From Rubrivirga sp. SAORIC476 (GTDB lineage: Bacteria > Bacteroidota > Rhodothermia > Rhodothermales > Rubricoccaceae): a stretch of DNA of 64,000 nt. The notes beneath the pieces were generated by a model. It did no database searches. It saw only the letters and a list, made by a program, of their open reading frames with translations, and had not been told where the DNA came from. Location of the stretch: the NCBI RefSeq assembly GCF_002283555.1, contig NZ_MVOI01000003.1, forward strand, positions 2,029,578 through 2,093,577. Direction: 5' to 3'. Of the stretch, positions 16,677-25,475 are shown in pieces. A program made the translations under genes and the position numbers. Position 1 is the first letter of the stretch. Each line of letters begins with the position of its first letter.

Positions 16677-18407
16677 ATGCCGTCCTTCGCTCGCTGGGCC
16701 TCGCTCGCCGCGTTCGTCTTCCTCGCAGGCTGCGCCACGTCTGCCGGCCCAAGCCTCATCCTGCACGACGCCCGCGTCTACACGCTGGCCTGGGGCGACC
16801 CGGACGCCGAGGGCCGCCCAGCCCCGGACGCGCCGTTCGCCGACGGCCAGTGGTCGCCGGATGCGACTGCCGTCGTGGTCGAGGGCGACCGCATCGCCTT
16901 CGTCGGCTCCGACGCCGAGGCGCTGGCAATGCGCGGACGTGACACCCGCGTCGTGGACCTGGACGGCGCGACGGTCGTCCCCGGCCTCATCGAGAGCCAC
17001 GGGCACCTGCACGAGATCGGGGAGAAGGCCGAGGAGATCTCCCTCGTCGGTGTCCGCACCGAGGCCGACATCGCCGGCCGGCTCCGCGCGGCGGCCACGG
17101 ACCGTCCCGACGGCGAGTGGATCCTGGGCACCGGCTGGGACGAGGGCGAGTGGGCCGACGCCCTGCCCGACCGCGCCTTCCTCGACGCGCTCTTCCCCGA
17201 CCGCCCCGTCGTTCTGAAGGGCCTGCGCGGCTTCGGCACCTTCGGCAACGCCCTCGCGCTGGAAGCCGCCGGGCTCGGCCCCGACACCCCGGACCCGGTC
17301 GGCGGCACCCTCGTCCGCCGCGCCGACGGCTCGTTGACGGGCGTCCTGCTCAACAACGCCACCGACCTGCTCAACGACGCCGTCCCGCTCCGCTCGATGG
17401 CCCACCGGCAGCGGATCCTGCGCCACGGCATGGACCAACTCCTCCAGGCCGGGTACGTCTCCACTCACCACGCGGGCGTGCGGATGGACTACCTCCCCGT
17501 CTACCAGGCCCTCGCGGACAGCCTCCCCATGCGCGTCGAGGTCCTCCTGGCGGTCGGCGTGCCCGACGCGCCGGACGTGGACGAATGGACGCGGCGCGGA
17601 CCCACCACCGGCCGCGAGGCCATGCTCCAGATCCGCGCCGTCAAGGCCTACTACGACGGCTCGCTGGGCTCCCGCGGCGCCCGCCTCCTCGCCGACTACG
17701 CCGACCAGCCCGGCCACCGTGGCGTCGCCGGGGCCGACTACGGCTTCGACCCGGACGCCACCGAGGCGTTCATCGCGGCGGGCTTCCAGGTGGGCATCCA
17801 CGCCATCGGCGACGCAGGCAACCGCGACGTGCTCGACTTCTACGAGGGCGTCTTCGCCCGCCACCCCGACGCCCGCGCCCTGCGCCACCGCGTCGAGCAC
17901 GCCCAGGTCGTCCACCCCGACGACCTCGACCGGTTCGGGACGCTGAACCTCGTCGCCTCGATGGAGCCCGGCCATGCCGTCGAGGACAGCCCGTGGGCGG
18001 GCGACCGCCTCGGGCCGGACCGCGTGCGCGGGGCCTACGCCTGGCGCTCGCTCCGCCGCGGCGGCGCGCTCCTGCTCTTCAACGCCGACTTTACCGGCAC
18101 CGACTGGTCGGTCTTCTACGGGATCTACGCCGCCACCACCCGCCAGCAGAAGGACGGCACGCCGCCGGGCGGCTGGTACCCCGAGGAGGCCGTCACCGCC
18201 GAGGAGGCGCTCCGCGCCTACACCGTCTGGCCCGCCCGCGCCTCCGGCATCGAGGACCGCACCGGCACGCTCGAAGTCGGCAAGTGGGCCGACCTGACCG
18301 TGCTCTCCCTGGACCCCCTCACCACCCCCGGCGACGCCCTGCTCTCCGGCGCCGTCCGCATGACCGTCGTGGACGGGGTGGTCCGCTACGAGGCTGAGGG
18401 CCGCTGA
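16677..18407 (+). CDS. Amidohydrolase family 3 lipoprotein (YtcJ-like)
   Basis: 576 residues; lipoprotein signal ending LAGC. The metal-binding H-x-H appears in VPGLIESHGHLHEIG (about residues 103-117), and later family segments follow: KAYYDGSLGSRGARLL, QVGIHAIGDAGNRDVLD, RHRVEHAQVVHPDDLDR and the C-terminal GTLEVGKWADLTVLSLDP. This matches the TIM-barrel YtcJ/amidohydrolase-3 group, metal-dependent hydrolases of amide-type substrates. The lipobox predicts membrane anchoring and export, so it acts in the envelope. Substrate unknown. It converges with the small lipoprotein gene at 18449. Confidence 0.92.
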   Translation: MPSFARWASLAAFVFLAGCATSAGPSLILHDARVYTLAWGDPDAEGRPAPDAPFADGQWSPDATAVVVEGDRIAFVGSDAEALAMRGRDTRVVDLDGATVVPGLIESHGHLHEIGEKAEEISLVGVRTEADIAGRLRAAATDRPDGEWILGTGWDEGEWADALPDRAFLDALFPDRPVVLKGLRGFGTFGNALALEAAGLGPDTPDPVGGTLVRRADGSLTGVLLNNATDLLNDAVPLRSMAHRQRILRHGMDQLLQAGYVSTHHAGVRMDYLPVYQALADSLPMRVEVLLAVGVPDAPDVDEWTRRGPTTGREAMLQIRAVKAYYDGSLGSRGARLLADYADQPGHRGVAGADYGFDPDATEAFIAAGFQVGIHAIGDAGNRDVLDFYEGVFARHPDARALRHRVEHAQVVHPDDLDRFGTLNLVASMEPGHAVEDSPWAGDRLGPDRVRGAYAWRSLRRGGALLLFNADFTGTDWSVFYGIYAATTRQQKDGTPPGGWYPEEAVTAEEALRAYTVWPARASGIEDRTGTLEVGKWADLTVLSLDPLTTPGDALLSGAVRMTVVDGVVRYEAEGR

Positions 18408-18412
18408 CCCCG

Positions 18413-18440
18413 CCTCGGTCCCTTCGCTGCCCGACCGAGG
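18413..18440. terminator. Bidirectional hairpin CCTCGGTC/GACCGAGG
   Basis: An 8-bp perfect stem with a 12-nt loop lies 6 nt after the amidohydrolase stop and 8 nt before the end of the convergent lipoprotein gene. Confidence 0.65.
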
Positions 18441-18448
18441 TAGCCGGG

Positions 18449-18826
18449 TCAGTAGTGGCCGCTGCACCGCCAGTCGCCCCGGTCGGAGGTCCACCCGCAG
18501 TGGTTCATGCCGGGGCCGCCATAGGCGAAGCCGACGCTGAACGTGGCCCCGTCGCCGGACCGCTCGTAGTACCACCACTCGCTCTGCCCTGACCGTGCCA
18601 CCCAGTCGGGCGTGTCGGGGAGCGCCACGAGGAAGGCGGGGACCAACTGGGCCACGCTGTCCGGGTAGGCTCCCTGCGCGTCGCCGTACGCGACGACGGC
18701 GTCGATGATGGGCTGGAGGCGAGCTCGACCGTCCACGGCCTTCGCGCAGCCCATCGGCGAGCACGCGAACGGGTTGAAACACCCCGATAGGGCGAGGCTG
18801 GCACCGAGGAGCAGAAGGAGGCGCAT
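18449..18826 (-). CDS. Small lipoprotein, possibly pseudopilin-like
   Basis: 125 residues from ATG 18826 (MRLLLLLGASLALSGC), chosen because the lipoprotein signal begins there; an ATG five codons upstream is possible. The mature part holds six cysteines (CFNPFAC, GC, HC, C near the end), probably disulfide-bonded. IDAVVAYGDAQGAYPDSVAQLVPAFL and WWYYERSGDGATFSVGFAYGGPG recall the globular domain of GspG/pilin-like proteins, but the membrane helix is replaced by a lipid anchor. Function unknown. Confidence 0.7.
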   Translation of the reverse strand: MRLLLLLGASLALSGCFNPFACSPMGCAKAVDGRARLQPIIDAVVAYGDAQGAYPDSVAQLVPAFLVALPDTPDWVARSGQSEWWYYERSGDGATFSVGFAYGGPGMNHCGWTSDRGDWRCSGHY

Positions 18827-19019
18827 CGGAAACGGAGGCATGGATCTCGTAGACGAGCCAGGGAGACAAGCGATCCGGCCGGCCTCACGCCGCCGTGACC
18901 GCGCGCTGGGCCAGCGCCGACCCGAGGCATCCGCCGTCCCTGTCCTTTCGCTCCGGCACCGAGGCCGACCGAGGCGCGCACCCTGGAGAAGTCTCCTGGC
19001 CGCATCGCGAGGGCTCGCC

Positions 19020-20666
19020 CTACGCGTCGTCTCCCAGCGCCTCCGCGACCGCTGCCTCCACGAACGCCTGCGCCGCCTCGGCGTCCTCCGGGACGTCGCC
19101 CCAGAACAGCGCCTCCTTGACCGCCCCGATGGCGCCCCGCTGCGGGCCCTTCAGCATCCGAATCGCCGACTGGAACAGTGCCCCGCGCCGCACGGCCTCG
19201 TCCTGTCGCGCCAGCACGTACGCCCACGCCGCATCGTGCTCGTTGGGCACCGTCCCGTCCAGCACCGCCTCGCGCACCCACTCCTTCAGCATCCCCACCG
19301 CCACGCCCTCGTCCAGCCCGAGCTGTGCCTTGATCTCGTCGCCCGAGACCGGCGGCTCCCAGTTGCGCATCCGGTCGCGCTCCTCTACCTCGGTGAACCG
19401 CCGCTCGACCCGGTCGAACCCCGTCAGGTAGCGACGCACGCGGCGCGCGTTCTTGCTCGTCACGTCCGCCCGGACGAGCAGCATCAGGTCCTCGATGTCG
19501 TCCCCGGCGTCCATCAGCAACCGGCGCACCGCCGAGTCGGTCACGTCGGAATCCACCAGGGCGGCGGGGCGGTGGTGCAGGCGGACGATCGTCTGCACGA
19601 AGTCGAGCGGGTCGCCCAGGGGCAGGCGCAGCCGACGGAAGATCTCCGGGATGAGCTTTCGCGGGCCGACGTCCTCGTGCCCGTGGAACGTCCACCCGGT
19701 CCCACGCTCGAACCGCTTTGTCAACACCTTGCCCACATCGTGGAGAAGGGCGGCCCAGCGGAGCCACAGGTCGTAGCCGTCCGCCCGGTCGCCCACCCCG
19801 ACGCCCCGCTGCAGGTACGCGAGGTTGTCGACCACCTCCAGCGTGTGCCAGAAGTTGTCCTTGTGCGCGCGCCCGCCGACCTCTTCGACGCCCGCGAGCG
19901 CCGTCACCTCCGGCAGGATGGGCTCCAACAGGCCCGTCCGGAACAGCAGCCCCAGGCCGGCCGACGGCACCGGCGCCGCCAGCAGCTTGTGCAGTTCGTC
20001 TGTGATGCGCTCCGCCGACACGATCCCGATGCGATCTGCCGCCGCCGTCATCGCCTCGACCGCCTCGGGCGCGACCTCGAACCCGAGCTGCGTCGAGAAC
20101 CGCGCCGCGCGGACCATCCGCAGGGGGTCGTCCGCAAACGTCACTGCTGGGTCGAGGGGCGTCCGCAGCACGCGCGTCTCCAGGTCGTCCAGCCCGCCGA
20201 AGCGGTCCACGATCTCGCCGAACGCGTCGCCCGTGAGCGAGGCCGCGAGGGCGTTGACCGTGAAGTCGCGCCGGGAGAGGTCCTCGTCCAGCGTCCCGTC
20301 CTCCACGATCGGCTTGCGGGAGTCCGCTCGGTAGCTCTCCTTCCGCGCCCCGACGAACTCCAGCACGAGGCGCTCCGGCTCGTCCTCGCCTGTGAGCGCC
20401 GCCAGCCGCGTCGCCGGGACCGTGACCGCCGCCGTCCCGAACGCCGGGTACACCGCCGGCGCCTTCACACCGAGCGCCGTCGCCACGGCCTTCGCCAGCG
20501 CGATCCCGCTGCCCGGCCCCACCGCCACCACGTCGAGGTCCGTCGTCGGCCGCCCCAGAAGCGCGTCCCGCACCGCCCCGCCGACGGCGTGCGCCTCGAT
20601 CTCCAGTCGCTCGGCCTCGGCGCCGATGCGACGCAGGACGGCAGAGTAGGGGAGGGGGGCGGTCAT
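19020..20666 (-). CDS. cca: CCA-adding enzyme / poly(A) polymerase family tRNA nucleotidyltransferase with HD domain
   Basis: 548 residues from ATG 20666. The nucleotidyltransferase core GGAVRDALLGRPTTDLDVVAVG (residues about 29-50, catalytic Asp43/Asp45) is followed by RRDFTVNALAASL, the RMVRAARFSTQLGF motif and an HD domain (ALLHDVGKVLTKR and FHGHEDVG). It adds or repairs the 3' CCA of tRNAs. Whether it adds all three bases or only A cannot be told from this family. Neither visible tRNA gene in the window encodes CCA, so a CCA-adding enzyme is needed. The gene lies 89 bp downstream of an oxidoreductase-like gene. Confidence 0.93.
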   Translation of the reverse strand: MTAPLPYSAVLRRIGAEAERLEIEAHAVGGAVRDALLGRPTTDLDVVAVGPGSGIALAKAVATALGVKAPAVYPAFGTAAVTVPATRLAALTGEDEPERLVLEFVGARKESYRADSRKPIVEDGTLDEDLSRRDFTVNALAASLTGDAFGEIVDRFGGLDDLETRVLRTPLDPAVTFADDPLRMVRAARFSTQLGFEVAPEAVEAMTAAADRIGIVSAERITDELHKLLAAPVPSAGLGLLFRTGLLEPILPEVTALAGVEEVGGRAHKDNFWHTLEVVDNLAYLQRGVGVGDRADGYDLWLRWAALLHDVGKVLTKRFERGTGWTFHGHEDVGPRKLIPEIFRRLRLPLGDPLDFVQTIVRLHHRPAALVDSDVTDSAVRRLLMDAGDDIEDLMLLVRADVTSKNARRVRRYLTGFDRVERRFTEVEERDRMRNWEPPVSGDEIKAQLGLDEGVAVGMLKEWVREAVLDGTVPNEHDAAWAYVLARQDEAVRRGALFQSAIRMLKGPQRGAIGAVKEALFWGDVPEDAEAAQAFVEAAVAEALGDDA

Positions 20667-20755
20667 CGAGCGGGGCTGGAAGAGCACAGAAGGTGCCGGG
20701 ACACGCGGAGGGCGTCAACCCCGGAGCGGGGAAGAACGCGCAGAACTGCCGATCC

Positions 20756-21586
20756 CTACCGCAGTTTTCCCCGCACTCGCTCCACCAGCCGCAGCGTCGC
20801 GAGCGCGTCGTCGAGCGCGTAGGGCGCCGGGCGGCCCGCGGCGACGGCCGCCGCGAAGGCGTCCACCTCTGCCGCATCGGTGTCGGGGTGGGGGGCCTCA
20901 GAGACGAGCCGCGAGCCCCGGCCCTCCGCCTCCACGCAGAGCGGCCCGGCCAGCGACCGCGCCTCCACGCGCGAGCCCGGCCGCGAGGCGTAGAGCGCGA
21001 TCTCGTCCTCGGCGACGTGGTCCGAGAAGCGGACGGTGGCCTGGGCGTAGGCGCCATTCTCGAAGCGCGCTGCCAGCGCGACCGCCCGCAGCGCCCCGTG
21101 GTCCCGCTCGGCGACGGCGTCCAGCCGCGTCACGTCGCGCGCCACCGCCAGCGTCGCGCACAGGTCGAGCGCCCCGGCCAGCAGCGTCGCCCACCCGGCC
21201 CGAGCCAGCGGACCCTCCAGGCGGGCCACCAGCGACAGCGTCACGAGCCGCGCCACCCACCCCGCAGGCACGCCCGCCAGCGCTGCCGTGGCACCCAGCG
21301 GACGCGCGACGCCCACCTCGACGCCCGCTTCTTCGGCGCGGTCGGCCAGGCCCTCCGCGGCGCCGACCGAAGAGGCGGGGGGCCACAGCAGAAACGCGTG
21401 CGCCCCGGCCCCGACGGCGAGCGCGGCATGCTCCACGCGGTCCTCCACCGGACCGCCGATCACCACCACGTGCGGCCGGTCGTCCGCCGTGCCGTTGGGG
21501 GCCGCGGGGAGACCGAGGCGCGACGCGAGGTCGGGCTCGCCGACGACGGAGAGGCGGGGGCGCCCAGCGGGCGGGGTCTGCGGCAT
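20756..21586 (-). CDS. Degenerate Gfo/Idh/MocA-like oxidoreductase
   Basis: 276 residues. The C-terminal part (RFENGAYAQATVRFSDHVAEDEIALYASRPGSRVEA ... EVDAFAAAVAAGRPAPYALDDALATLRLVERV) matches the substrate domain and closing helix of Gfo/Idh/MocA oxidoreductases. The N-terminal half is short and lacks the G-x-G-x-x-G Rossmann fingerprint and the E-K-P motif (it reads LWPPASS), so cofactor binding is doubtful. Its role is unknown; it could be a non-enzymatic relative. Upstream it diverges from the secreted nuclease gene. Confidence 0.65.
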   Translation of the reverse strand: MPQTPPAGRPRLSVVGEPDLASRLGLPAAPNGTADDRPHVVVIGGPVEDRVEHAALAVGAGAHAFLLWPPASSVGAAEGLADRAEEAGVEVGVARPLGATAALAGVPAGWVARLVTLSLVARLEGPLARAGWATLLAGALDLCATLAVARDVTRLDAVAERDHGALRAVALAARFENGAYAQATVRFSDHVAEDEIALYASRPGSRVEARSLAGPLCVEAEGRGSRLVSEAPHPDTDAAEVDAFAAAVAAGRPAPYALDDALATLRLVERVRGKLR

Positions 21587-21602
21587 GGGTCCGGGGGGGA
21601 CG

Positions 21603-21610
21603 CCAATCTA
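21603..21610 (-). promoter_or_regulatory. -10-like element TAGATTGG (minus strand)
   Basis: Lies 17 nt before the start at 21586; fits TAnnTTnG. Confidence 0.4.
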
Positions 21611-21645
21611 CCCGTCCGGTTCATCCCGTCCGCACACGTGCCGTC

Positions 21646-21653
21646 TACCTTCG
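21646..21653 (+). promoter_or_regulatory. -10-like element TACCTTCG
   Basis: Lies 22 nt before the start at 21675. Confidence 0.45.
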
Positions 21654-21674
21654 TGCACCTCCTCCTCCGATCCT

Positions 21675-22874
21675 ATGCGCGCCCTCTCGCTCGCGATCCT
21701 CGCAGCCTTCCTCGTCCCGGTCCTCGCCGCCCAGACGGTCCCGCCGCGCGGCGCCGACGACACGTTTGAGGTGGCGACCTGGAACCTCGAGTTCTTCGGG
21801 GCGGCCGGGCAGGGGCCCTCGAACGACACCGTCCAGCTCAACAACGTCGGCGCGGTCATCGAGCAGTCGGAGATCGACCTGTGGGCGCTGCAGGAGGTGG
21901 TCGACGTGACCGAGTGGAGCAGCCTCCTCACGCGTCTCCAGTCTGCAGGCTACTCCGGCCGCCTCGGGCCGCAGGTGAGCACCAACCCCACCTTCGACCA
22001 GAAGCTGGCGTTCATCTACGACCGGTCGGTGGTCCAGGTCACCGGGTCGCGGACGATCCTGAGCGACTTCGACTACGAGTTCGCGGGGCGCCTCCCGTTC
22101 GAGATGCAGGCCCGCGTGACTGTCGGGGGCGTCGCGCGCACGGTCTACGTGATCACGTTCCACGCGAAGGCCAGCACCGGCTCGGAGGACTACGCGCGCC
22201 GGCAGGCGGCGGCGGTGGCCCTCAAGGACTACATCGACGGCCGGATCGAGGGGGGCGACGAGGTGATCCTGCTGGGTGACTTCAACGACTACCTGACCGG
22301 CTCGACGCGCGGCAGCAGCTTCACGTCGCCGTACGACGGGTTCGTGCAGGACGCGGACTACGTGCCGGCCACGCTGGCTCTCGAAGACAGCGGCGTCAAC
22401 ACCTTCTGCACCAACTCGACGTGCACCGGCGGCGACACGCGTGACCACCTCCTCTTTACGTCGGGCCTCTCGGGGCTCTACGTCGAGGGGTCGGTGGACC
22501 GCTACGGCGAGGTCCTGACCGGCGTCAGCAGCTACGTCAACTCGACCTCAGACCACGTCCCGGTGCTCGCGCGCTTCTCGTTCCTCTCCACCGACACGCC
22601 CGTCGATCCGGACGCCGGGGTGGCGCTGCTCGCTCCGGCTCCCAACCCGGTCCGCGCCGACGCGCGCCTCCGCTTCCGCCTCGACGCGCCGGGCGAGGTT
22701 CAGCTGGACGTGTTCGATGCGCTCGGCCGCCGCGTCGCCTTGCTGGCGGGCACCTACGGAGCCGGACAGCACGCGGTCCGGCTGGGCAGTGGCACCTTCG
22801 CGCCGGGCGTCTACATGGTCCGGCTCCAGGCCGCGGGTGTCGTCCGGACGCAGCGGCTGATCCGCGCCGAGTAG
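21675..22874 (+). CDS. Secreted endonuclease/exonuclease/phosphatase with sorting domain
   Basis: 399 residues from ATG 21675; signal MRALSLAILAAFLVPVLAAQ. The EEP (DNase I-like) core shows all main motifs: ATWNLEFFG, LWALQEVVD (catalytic Glu), ITFHAKAST, LLGDFNDYL (Asp/Asn) and SDHVPVLARF (Asp-His). The last 85 residues (PAPNPVRADARLRFRL ... VYMVRLQAAGVVRTQRLIRAE) form a type IX-type sorting domain, so it is an exported nuclease or phosphodiesterase, probably for scavenging extracellular nucleic acid. Transcription ends at a hairpin 12 nt past the stop. Confidence 0.92.
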   Translation: MRALSLAILAAFLVPVLAAQTVPPRGADDTFEVATWNLEFFGAAGQGPSNDTVQLNNVGAVIEQSEIDLWALQEVVDVTEWSSLLTRLQSAGYSGRLGPQVSTNPTFDQKLAFIYDRSVVQVTGSRTILSDFDYEFAGRLPFEMQARVTVGGVARTVYVITFHAKASTGSEDYARRQAAAVALKDYIDGRIEGGDEVILLGDFNDYLTGSTRGSSFTSPYDGFVQDADYVPATLALEDSGVNTFCTNSTCTGGDTRDHLLFTSGLSGLYVEGSVDRYGEVLTGVSSYVNSTSDHVPVLARFSFLSTDTPVDPDAGVALLAPAPNPVRADARLRFRLDAPGEVQLDVFDALGRRVALLAGTYGAGQHAVRLGSGTFAPGVYMVRLQAAGVVRTQRLIRAE

Positions 22875-22886
22875 CACGTTCGGAGG

Positions 22887-22915
22887 CGGGCCGCCGGGGA
22901 GTTGCACCCGGCCCG
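22887..22915 (+). terminator. CGGGCCG/CGGCCCG hairpin after the nuclease gene
   Basis: A 7-bp stem with a 15-nt loop lies 12 nt after the stop; no T-tract. Confidence 0.45.
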
Positions 22916-22947
22916 TCGCCGAGGCGGACGGTCTGGAGGGCGGGCAC

Positions 22948-22985
22948 AAAAAAGGGCGGCGGCCCTCCGAAGAGGACCGCCGCCC
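22948..22985 (-). terminator. Strong intrinsic terminator of the RRM gene
   Basis: On the minus strand a GGGCGGCGG/CCGCCGCCC stem, extended by CCTC/GAGG with one mismatch and a 4-nt loop, is followed directly by TTTTTT. It begins 20 nt after the stop at 23006. Confidence 0.9.
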
Positions 22986-23005
22986 GAAGCGTTGAGCCGG
23001 GGGGC

Positions 23006-23389
<384 letters not shown>

Positions 23390-23542
23390 CTCTACGGGAG
23401 GTTGAGGGGGAGCGCCGACAGGGAAAGGCGAAAGACGTTGTGGGCCAGAAAGCTCGACTCGGATCTGTCGGCCCCGCGTGCTCCGTGAAAGCAGAGCCCG
23501 CGATGGATTCGCCGAAGGGCGATCACCACGGGCAGGTCTCAT

Positions 23543-23549
23543 CAACATA
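23543..23549 (-). promoter_or_regulatory. -10-like element TATGTTG, implying a long leader for the RRM gene
   Basis: TATGTTG on the minus strand fits TAnnTTG and would start a transcript with about 147 nt of untranslated leader before 23389, unlike the 10-25 nt leaders implied elsewhere. Confidence 0.35.
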
Positions 23550-23621
23550 CCGCATCACGGACCGATAGATCCTCCACGCAGGGATTTCGTACGTCCCTGA
23601 GAGGCTCTGAGGGGCATTCGG

Positions 23622-25475
23622 TCAGTCCAGGCCGTAGGTCTCGGCGATTTGCTCGGCCGTGAACGGCTGGCGCTCGGCCTCGGGCAGCGCGTCGCGGGTG
23701 AGCACGAACGGCCCGATCGCGAGCGCGTCCATGTGCGTCCGCCGAAACACGCGGAGGGCGTCCGCCGGGGCGTGGACGATGGGCTCGCCGCGCACGTTGA
23801 ACGACGTGTTGACGAGCACCGGGCAGCCGGTCCGCGCCTCGAACGCCTTCAGGAGGTGGTAGTAGAGGCCGTTTCTCGCCTCCGTGACCGTCTGCACGCG
23901 CGCCGAGCCGTCGACGTGGGTGACGGCTGGGACGGTGCTCTGGACGCCTCCCATCCGGCCGAGGCCCTCGCCCTCGACCGTGGCCCCGCGCACCGGGCCG
24001 ACGAGGAGCATGTAGGGGGAGTCGGGAGAGGGGCGAGAACGGGTCGCCCCTGACTCCGCATTCCCCGTCCCGCCGAGGTCGAACACCTCGTCGGCTCGCT
24101 CGGCCAGCACCGACGGCGCGAAGGGACGGAAGCTCTCGCGGAACTTGATCTGGAGGTTGACGCGGCGCTGAACCGCGCGCCCGCGCGGGTCGGCGAGGAT
24201 GGAGCGGTGGCCGAGGGCGCGGGGCCCGAACTCGGCGCGGCCCTGAAACCAGCCGACCGTCTTTTCCTCAGCCAGAAGACCGGCGACGCGGTCGCACAGC
24301 GCGTCGTCGTCGGCCAGCGTCTCGTACGCCAGCCCCTCGGCGTCGAGCGCGGCGCGGACCTCGGCGACGCTCCACTGGGGCCCGAGGTAGCTGCCGTGCA
24401 TGCCGTCGGCCGGGTGGACGGTCCGCCCGAGGCCGGCCCACTCGTGGGTGGCGACGAGCGCGGCTCCCAGCGCGCCGCCCGCGTCGCCCGCGGCGGGCTG
24501 GACCCAGATCCGCTCGAACGGTCCCTCCCGCAGCAGCCGCCCGTTGGCGACGCAGTTGAGCGCCACGCCGCCCGCGAGGCAGAGGTTGGCCTCGCCCGTC
24601 TCCGCGTGGACGTGGCGCGCCATCCGCAGCACGGCCTCCTCGACGACCGCCTGGACGCTCCGCGCGAGGTCCATCTCGCGCTGTGTCAGGGGGCCTTCGG
24701 GCTCGCGCGCCGGGCCACCGAACAGGGTCTCGAAGCGCCGCCCCGTCATCCGCAGGCCGACCGGGAACGTGAACGCGTCGGCGTGGAGCCGGTACGAGCC
24801 GTCCGCCCGGAGGTCGATCAGGTGCTCCAGGATGGTGTCCACGTAGCGCGGCTCGCCGTAGGGAGCCAGCCCCATCAGCTTGTACTCGCCCGAGTTGACG
24901 CGGAAGCCGCAGAACGTGGTGAACGCCGAGTACAGCAGCCCGAGCGAGTGCGGGAAGTGGATCTCCTGTCGCAGGTCGAGTCCGGCACCGTCGCCCACGC
25001 CCCAGCTGGTCGTCGCCCACTCGCCGACGCCGTCGGTGGTGAGCACGGCCGCCCGCTCGAAGGGCGACGGGTAGAACGCGCTCGCGGCGTGGCTCCGGTG
25101 GTGCTCGGCGAACACGAGCGGCCCCTCGTAGCCGCCCAACTCCTTGCGAAGGATGTCGGGCGTCCAGAGCTTGCGCCGGAGCCAGAGCGGCATCGCCTGG
25201 AGGAACGACCCGAGGCCCCTCGGAGCGTAGGCCAGGTAGGTTTCCAGGAGCCGCTCGAAAGTCAGCAGCGGCTTGTCATAGAACGCGACCGCGTCGAGGT
25301 CGGCCGCCTCGATGCCCGCCTCGGCGAGGCAGTAGGCGGCCGCGTTCGAGGGGAACGAGGGGTCGTGCTTGCGCCGCGTGAACCGCTCCTCCTGCGCCGC
25401 CGCCACGATCTCGCCGTCGCGCACGAGCGCCGCCGCGGCGTCGTGGTAGAAGCAGGACAGGCCGAGAACGGTCAC
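23622..25475 (-). CDS. Carbamoyltransferase, NodU/CmcH/TobZ family
   Basis: 617 residues. The N-terminal YrdC/Kae1-like opening MTVLGLSCFYHDAAAALVRDG and EERFTRRKHD is diagnostic; other family blocks are EHHRSHAASAFYPSPF, LAGGVALNCVANGRLL, WFQGRAEFGPRALGHRSILADPR and the C-terminal NTSFNVRGEPIV. These enzymes transfer the carbamoyl group of carbamoyl phosphate via carbamoyl-adenylate to a hydroxyl of a sugar or secondary metabolite. It is third in an operon with an SxtJ-like membrane protein and an SGNH hydrolase; its start overlaps the SGNH stop by 4 nt. The acceptor is unknown, possibly an envelope glycan or lipid. Confidence 0.95.
   Translation of the reverse strand: MTVLGLSCFYHDAAAALVRDGEIVAAAQEERFTRRKHDPSFPSNAAAYCLAEAGIEAADLDAVAFYDKPLLTFERLLETYLAYAPRGLGSFLQAMPLWLRRKLWTPDILRKELGGYEGPLVFAEHHRSHAASAFYPSPFERAAVLTTDGVGEWATTSWGVGDGAGLDLRQEIHFPHSLGLLYSAFTTFCGFRVNSGEYKLMGLAPYGEPRYVDTILEHLIDLRADGSYRLHADAFTFPVGLRMTGRRFETLFGGPAREPEGPLTQREMDLARSVQAVVEEAVLRMARHVHAETGEANLCLAGGVALNCVANGRLLREGPFERIWVQPAAGDAGGALGAALVATHEWAGLGRTVHPADGMHGSYLGPQWSVAEVRAALDAEGLAYETLADDDALCDRVAGLLAEEKTVGWFQGRAEFGPRALGHRSILADPRGRAVQRRVNLQIKFRESFRPFAPSVLAERADEVFDLGGTGNAESGATRSRPSPDSPYMLLVGPVRGATVEGEGLGRMGGVQSTVPAVTHVDGSARVQTVTEARNGLYYHLLKAFEARTGCPVLVNTSFNVRGEPIVHAPADALRVFRRTHMDALAIGPFVLTRDALPEAERQPFTAEQIAETYGLD

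Noticed and set aside
15750-18869. 1039-codon minus-strand open frame
   Set aside because: Antisense to the amidohydrolase and its upstream gene, with no domain pattern.
18842-19019. Possible small gene between the lipoprotein and cca
   Set aside because: No frame with a convincing start or protein-like composition; nothing specific seen.
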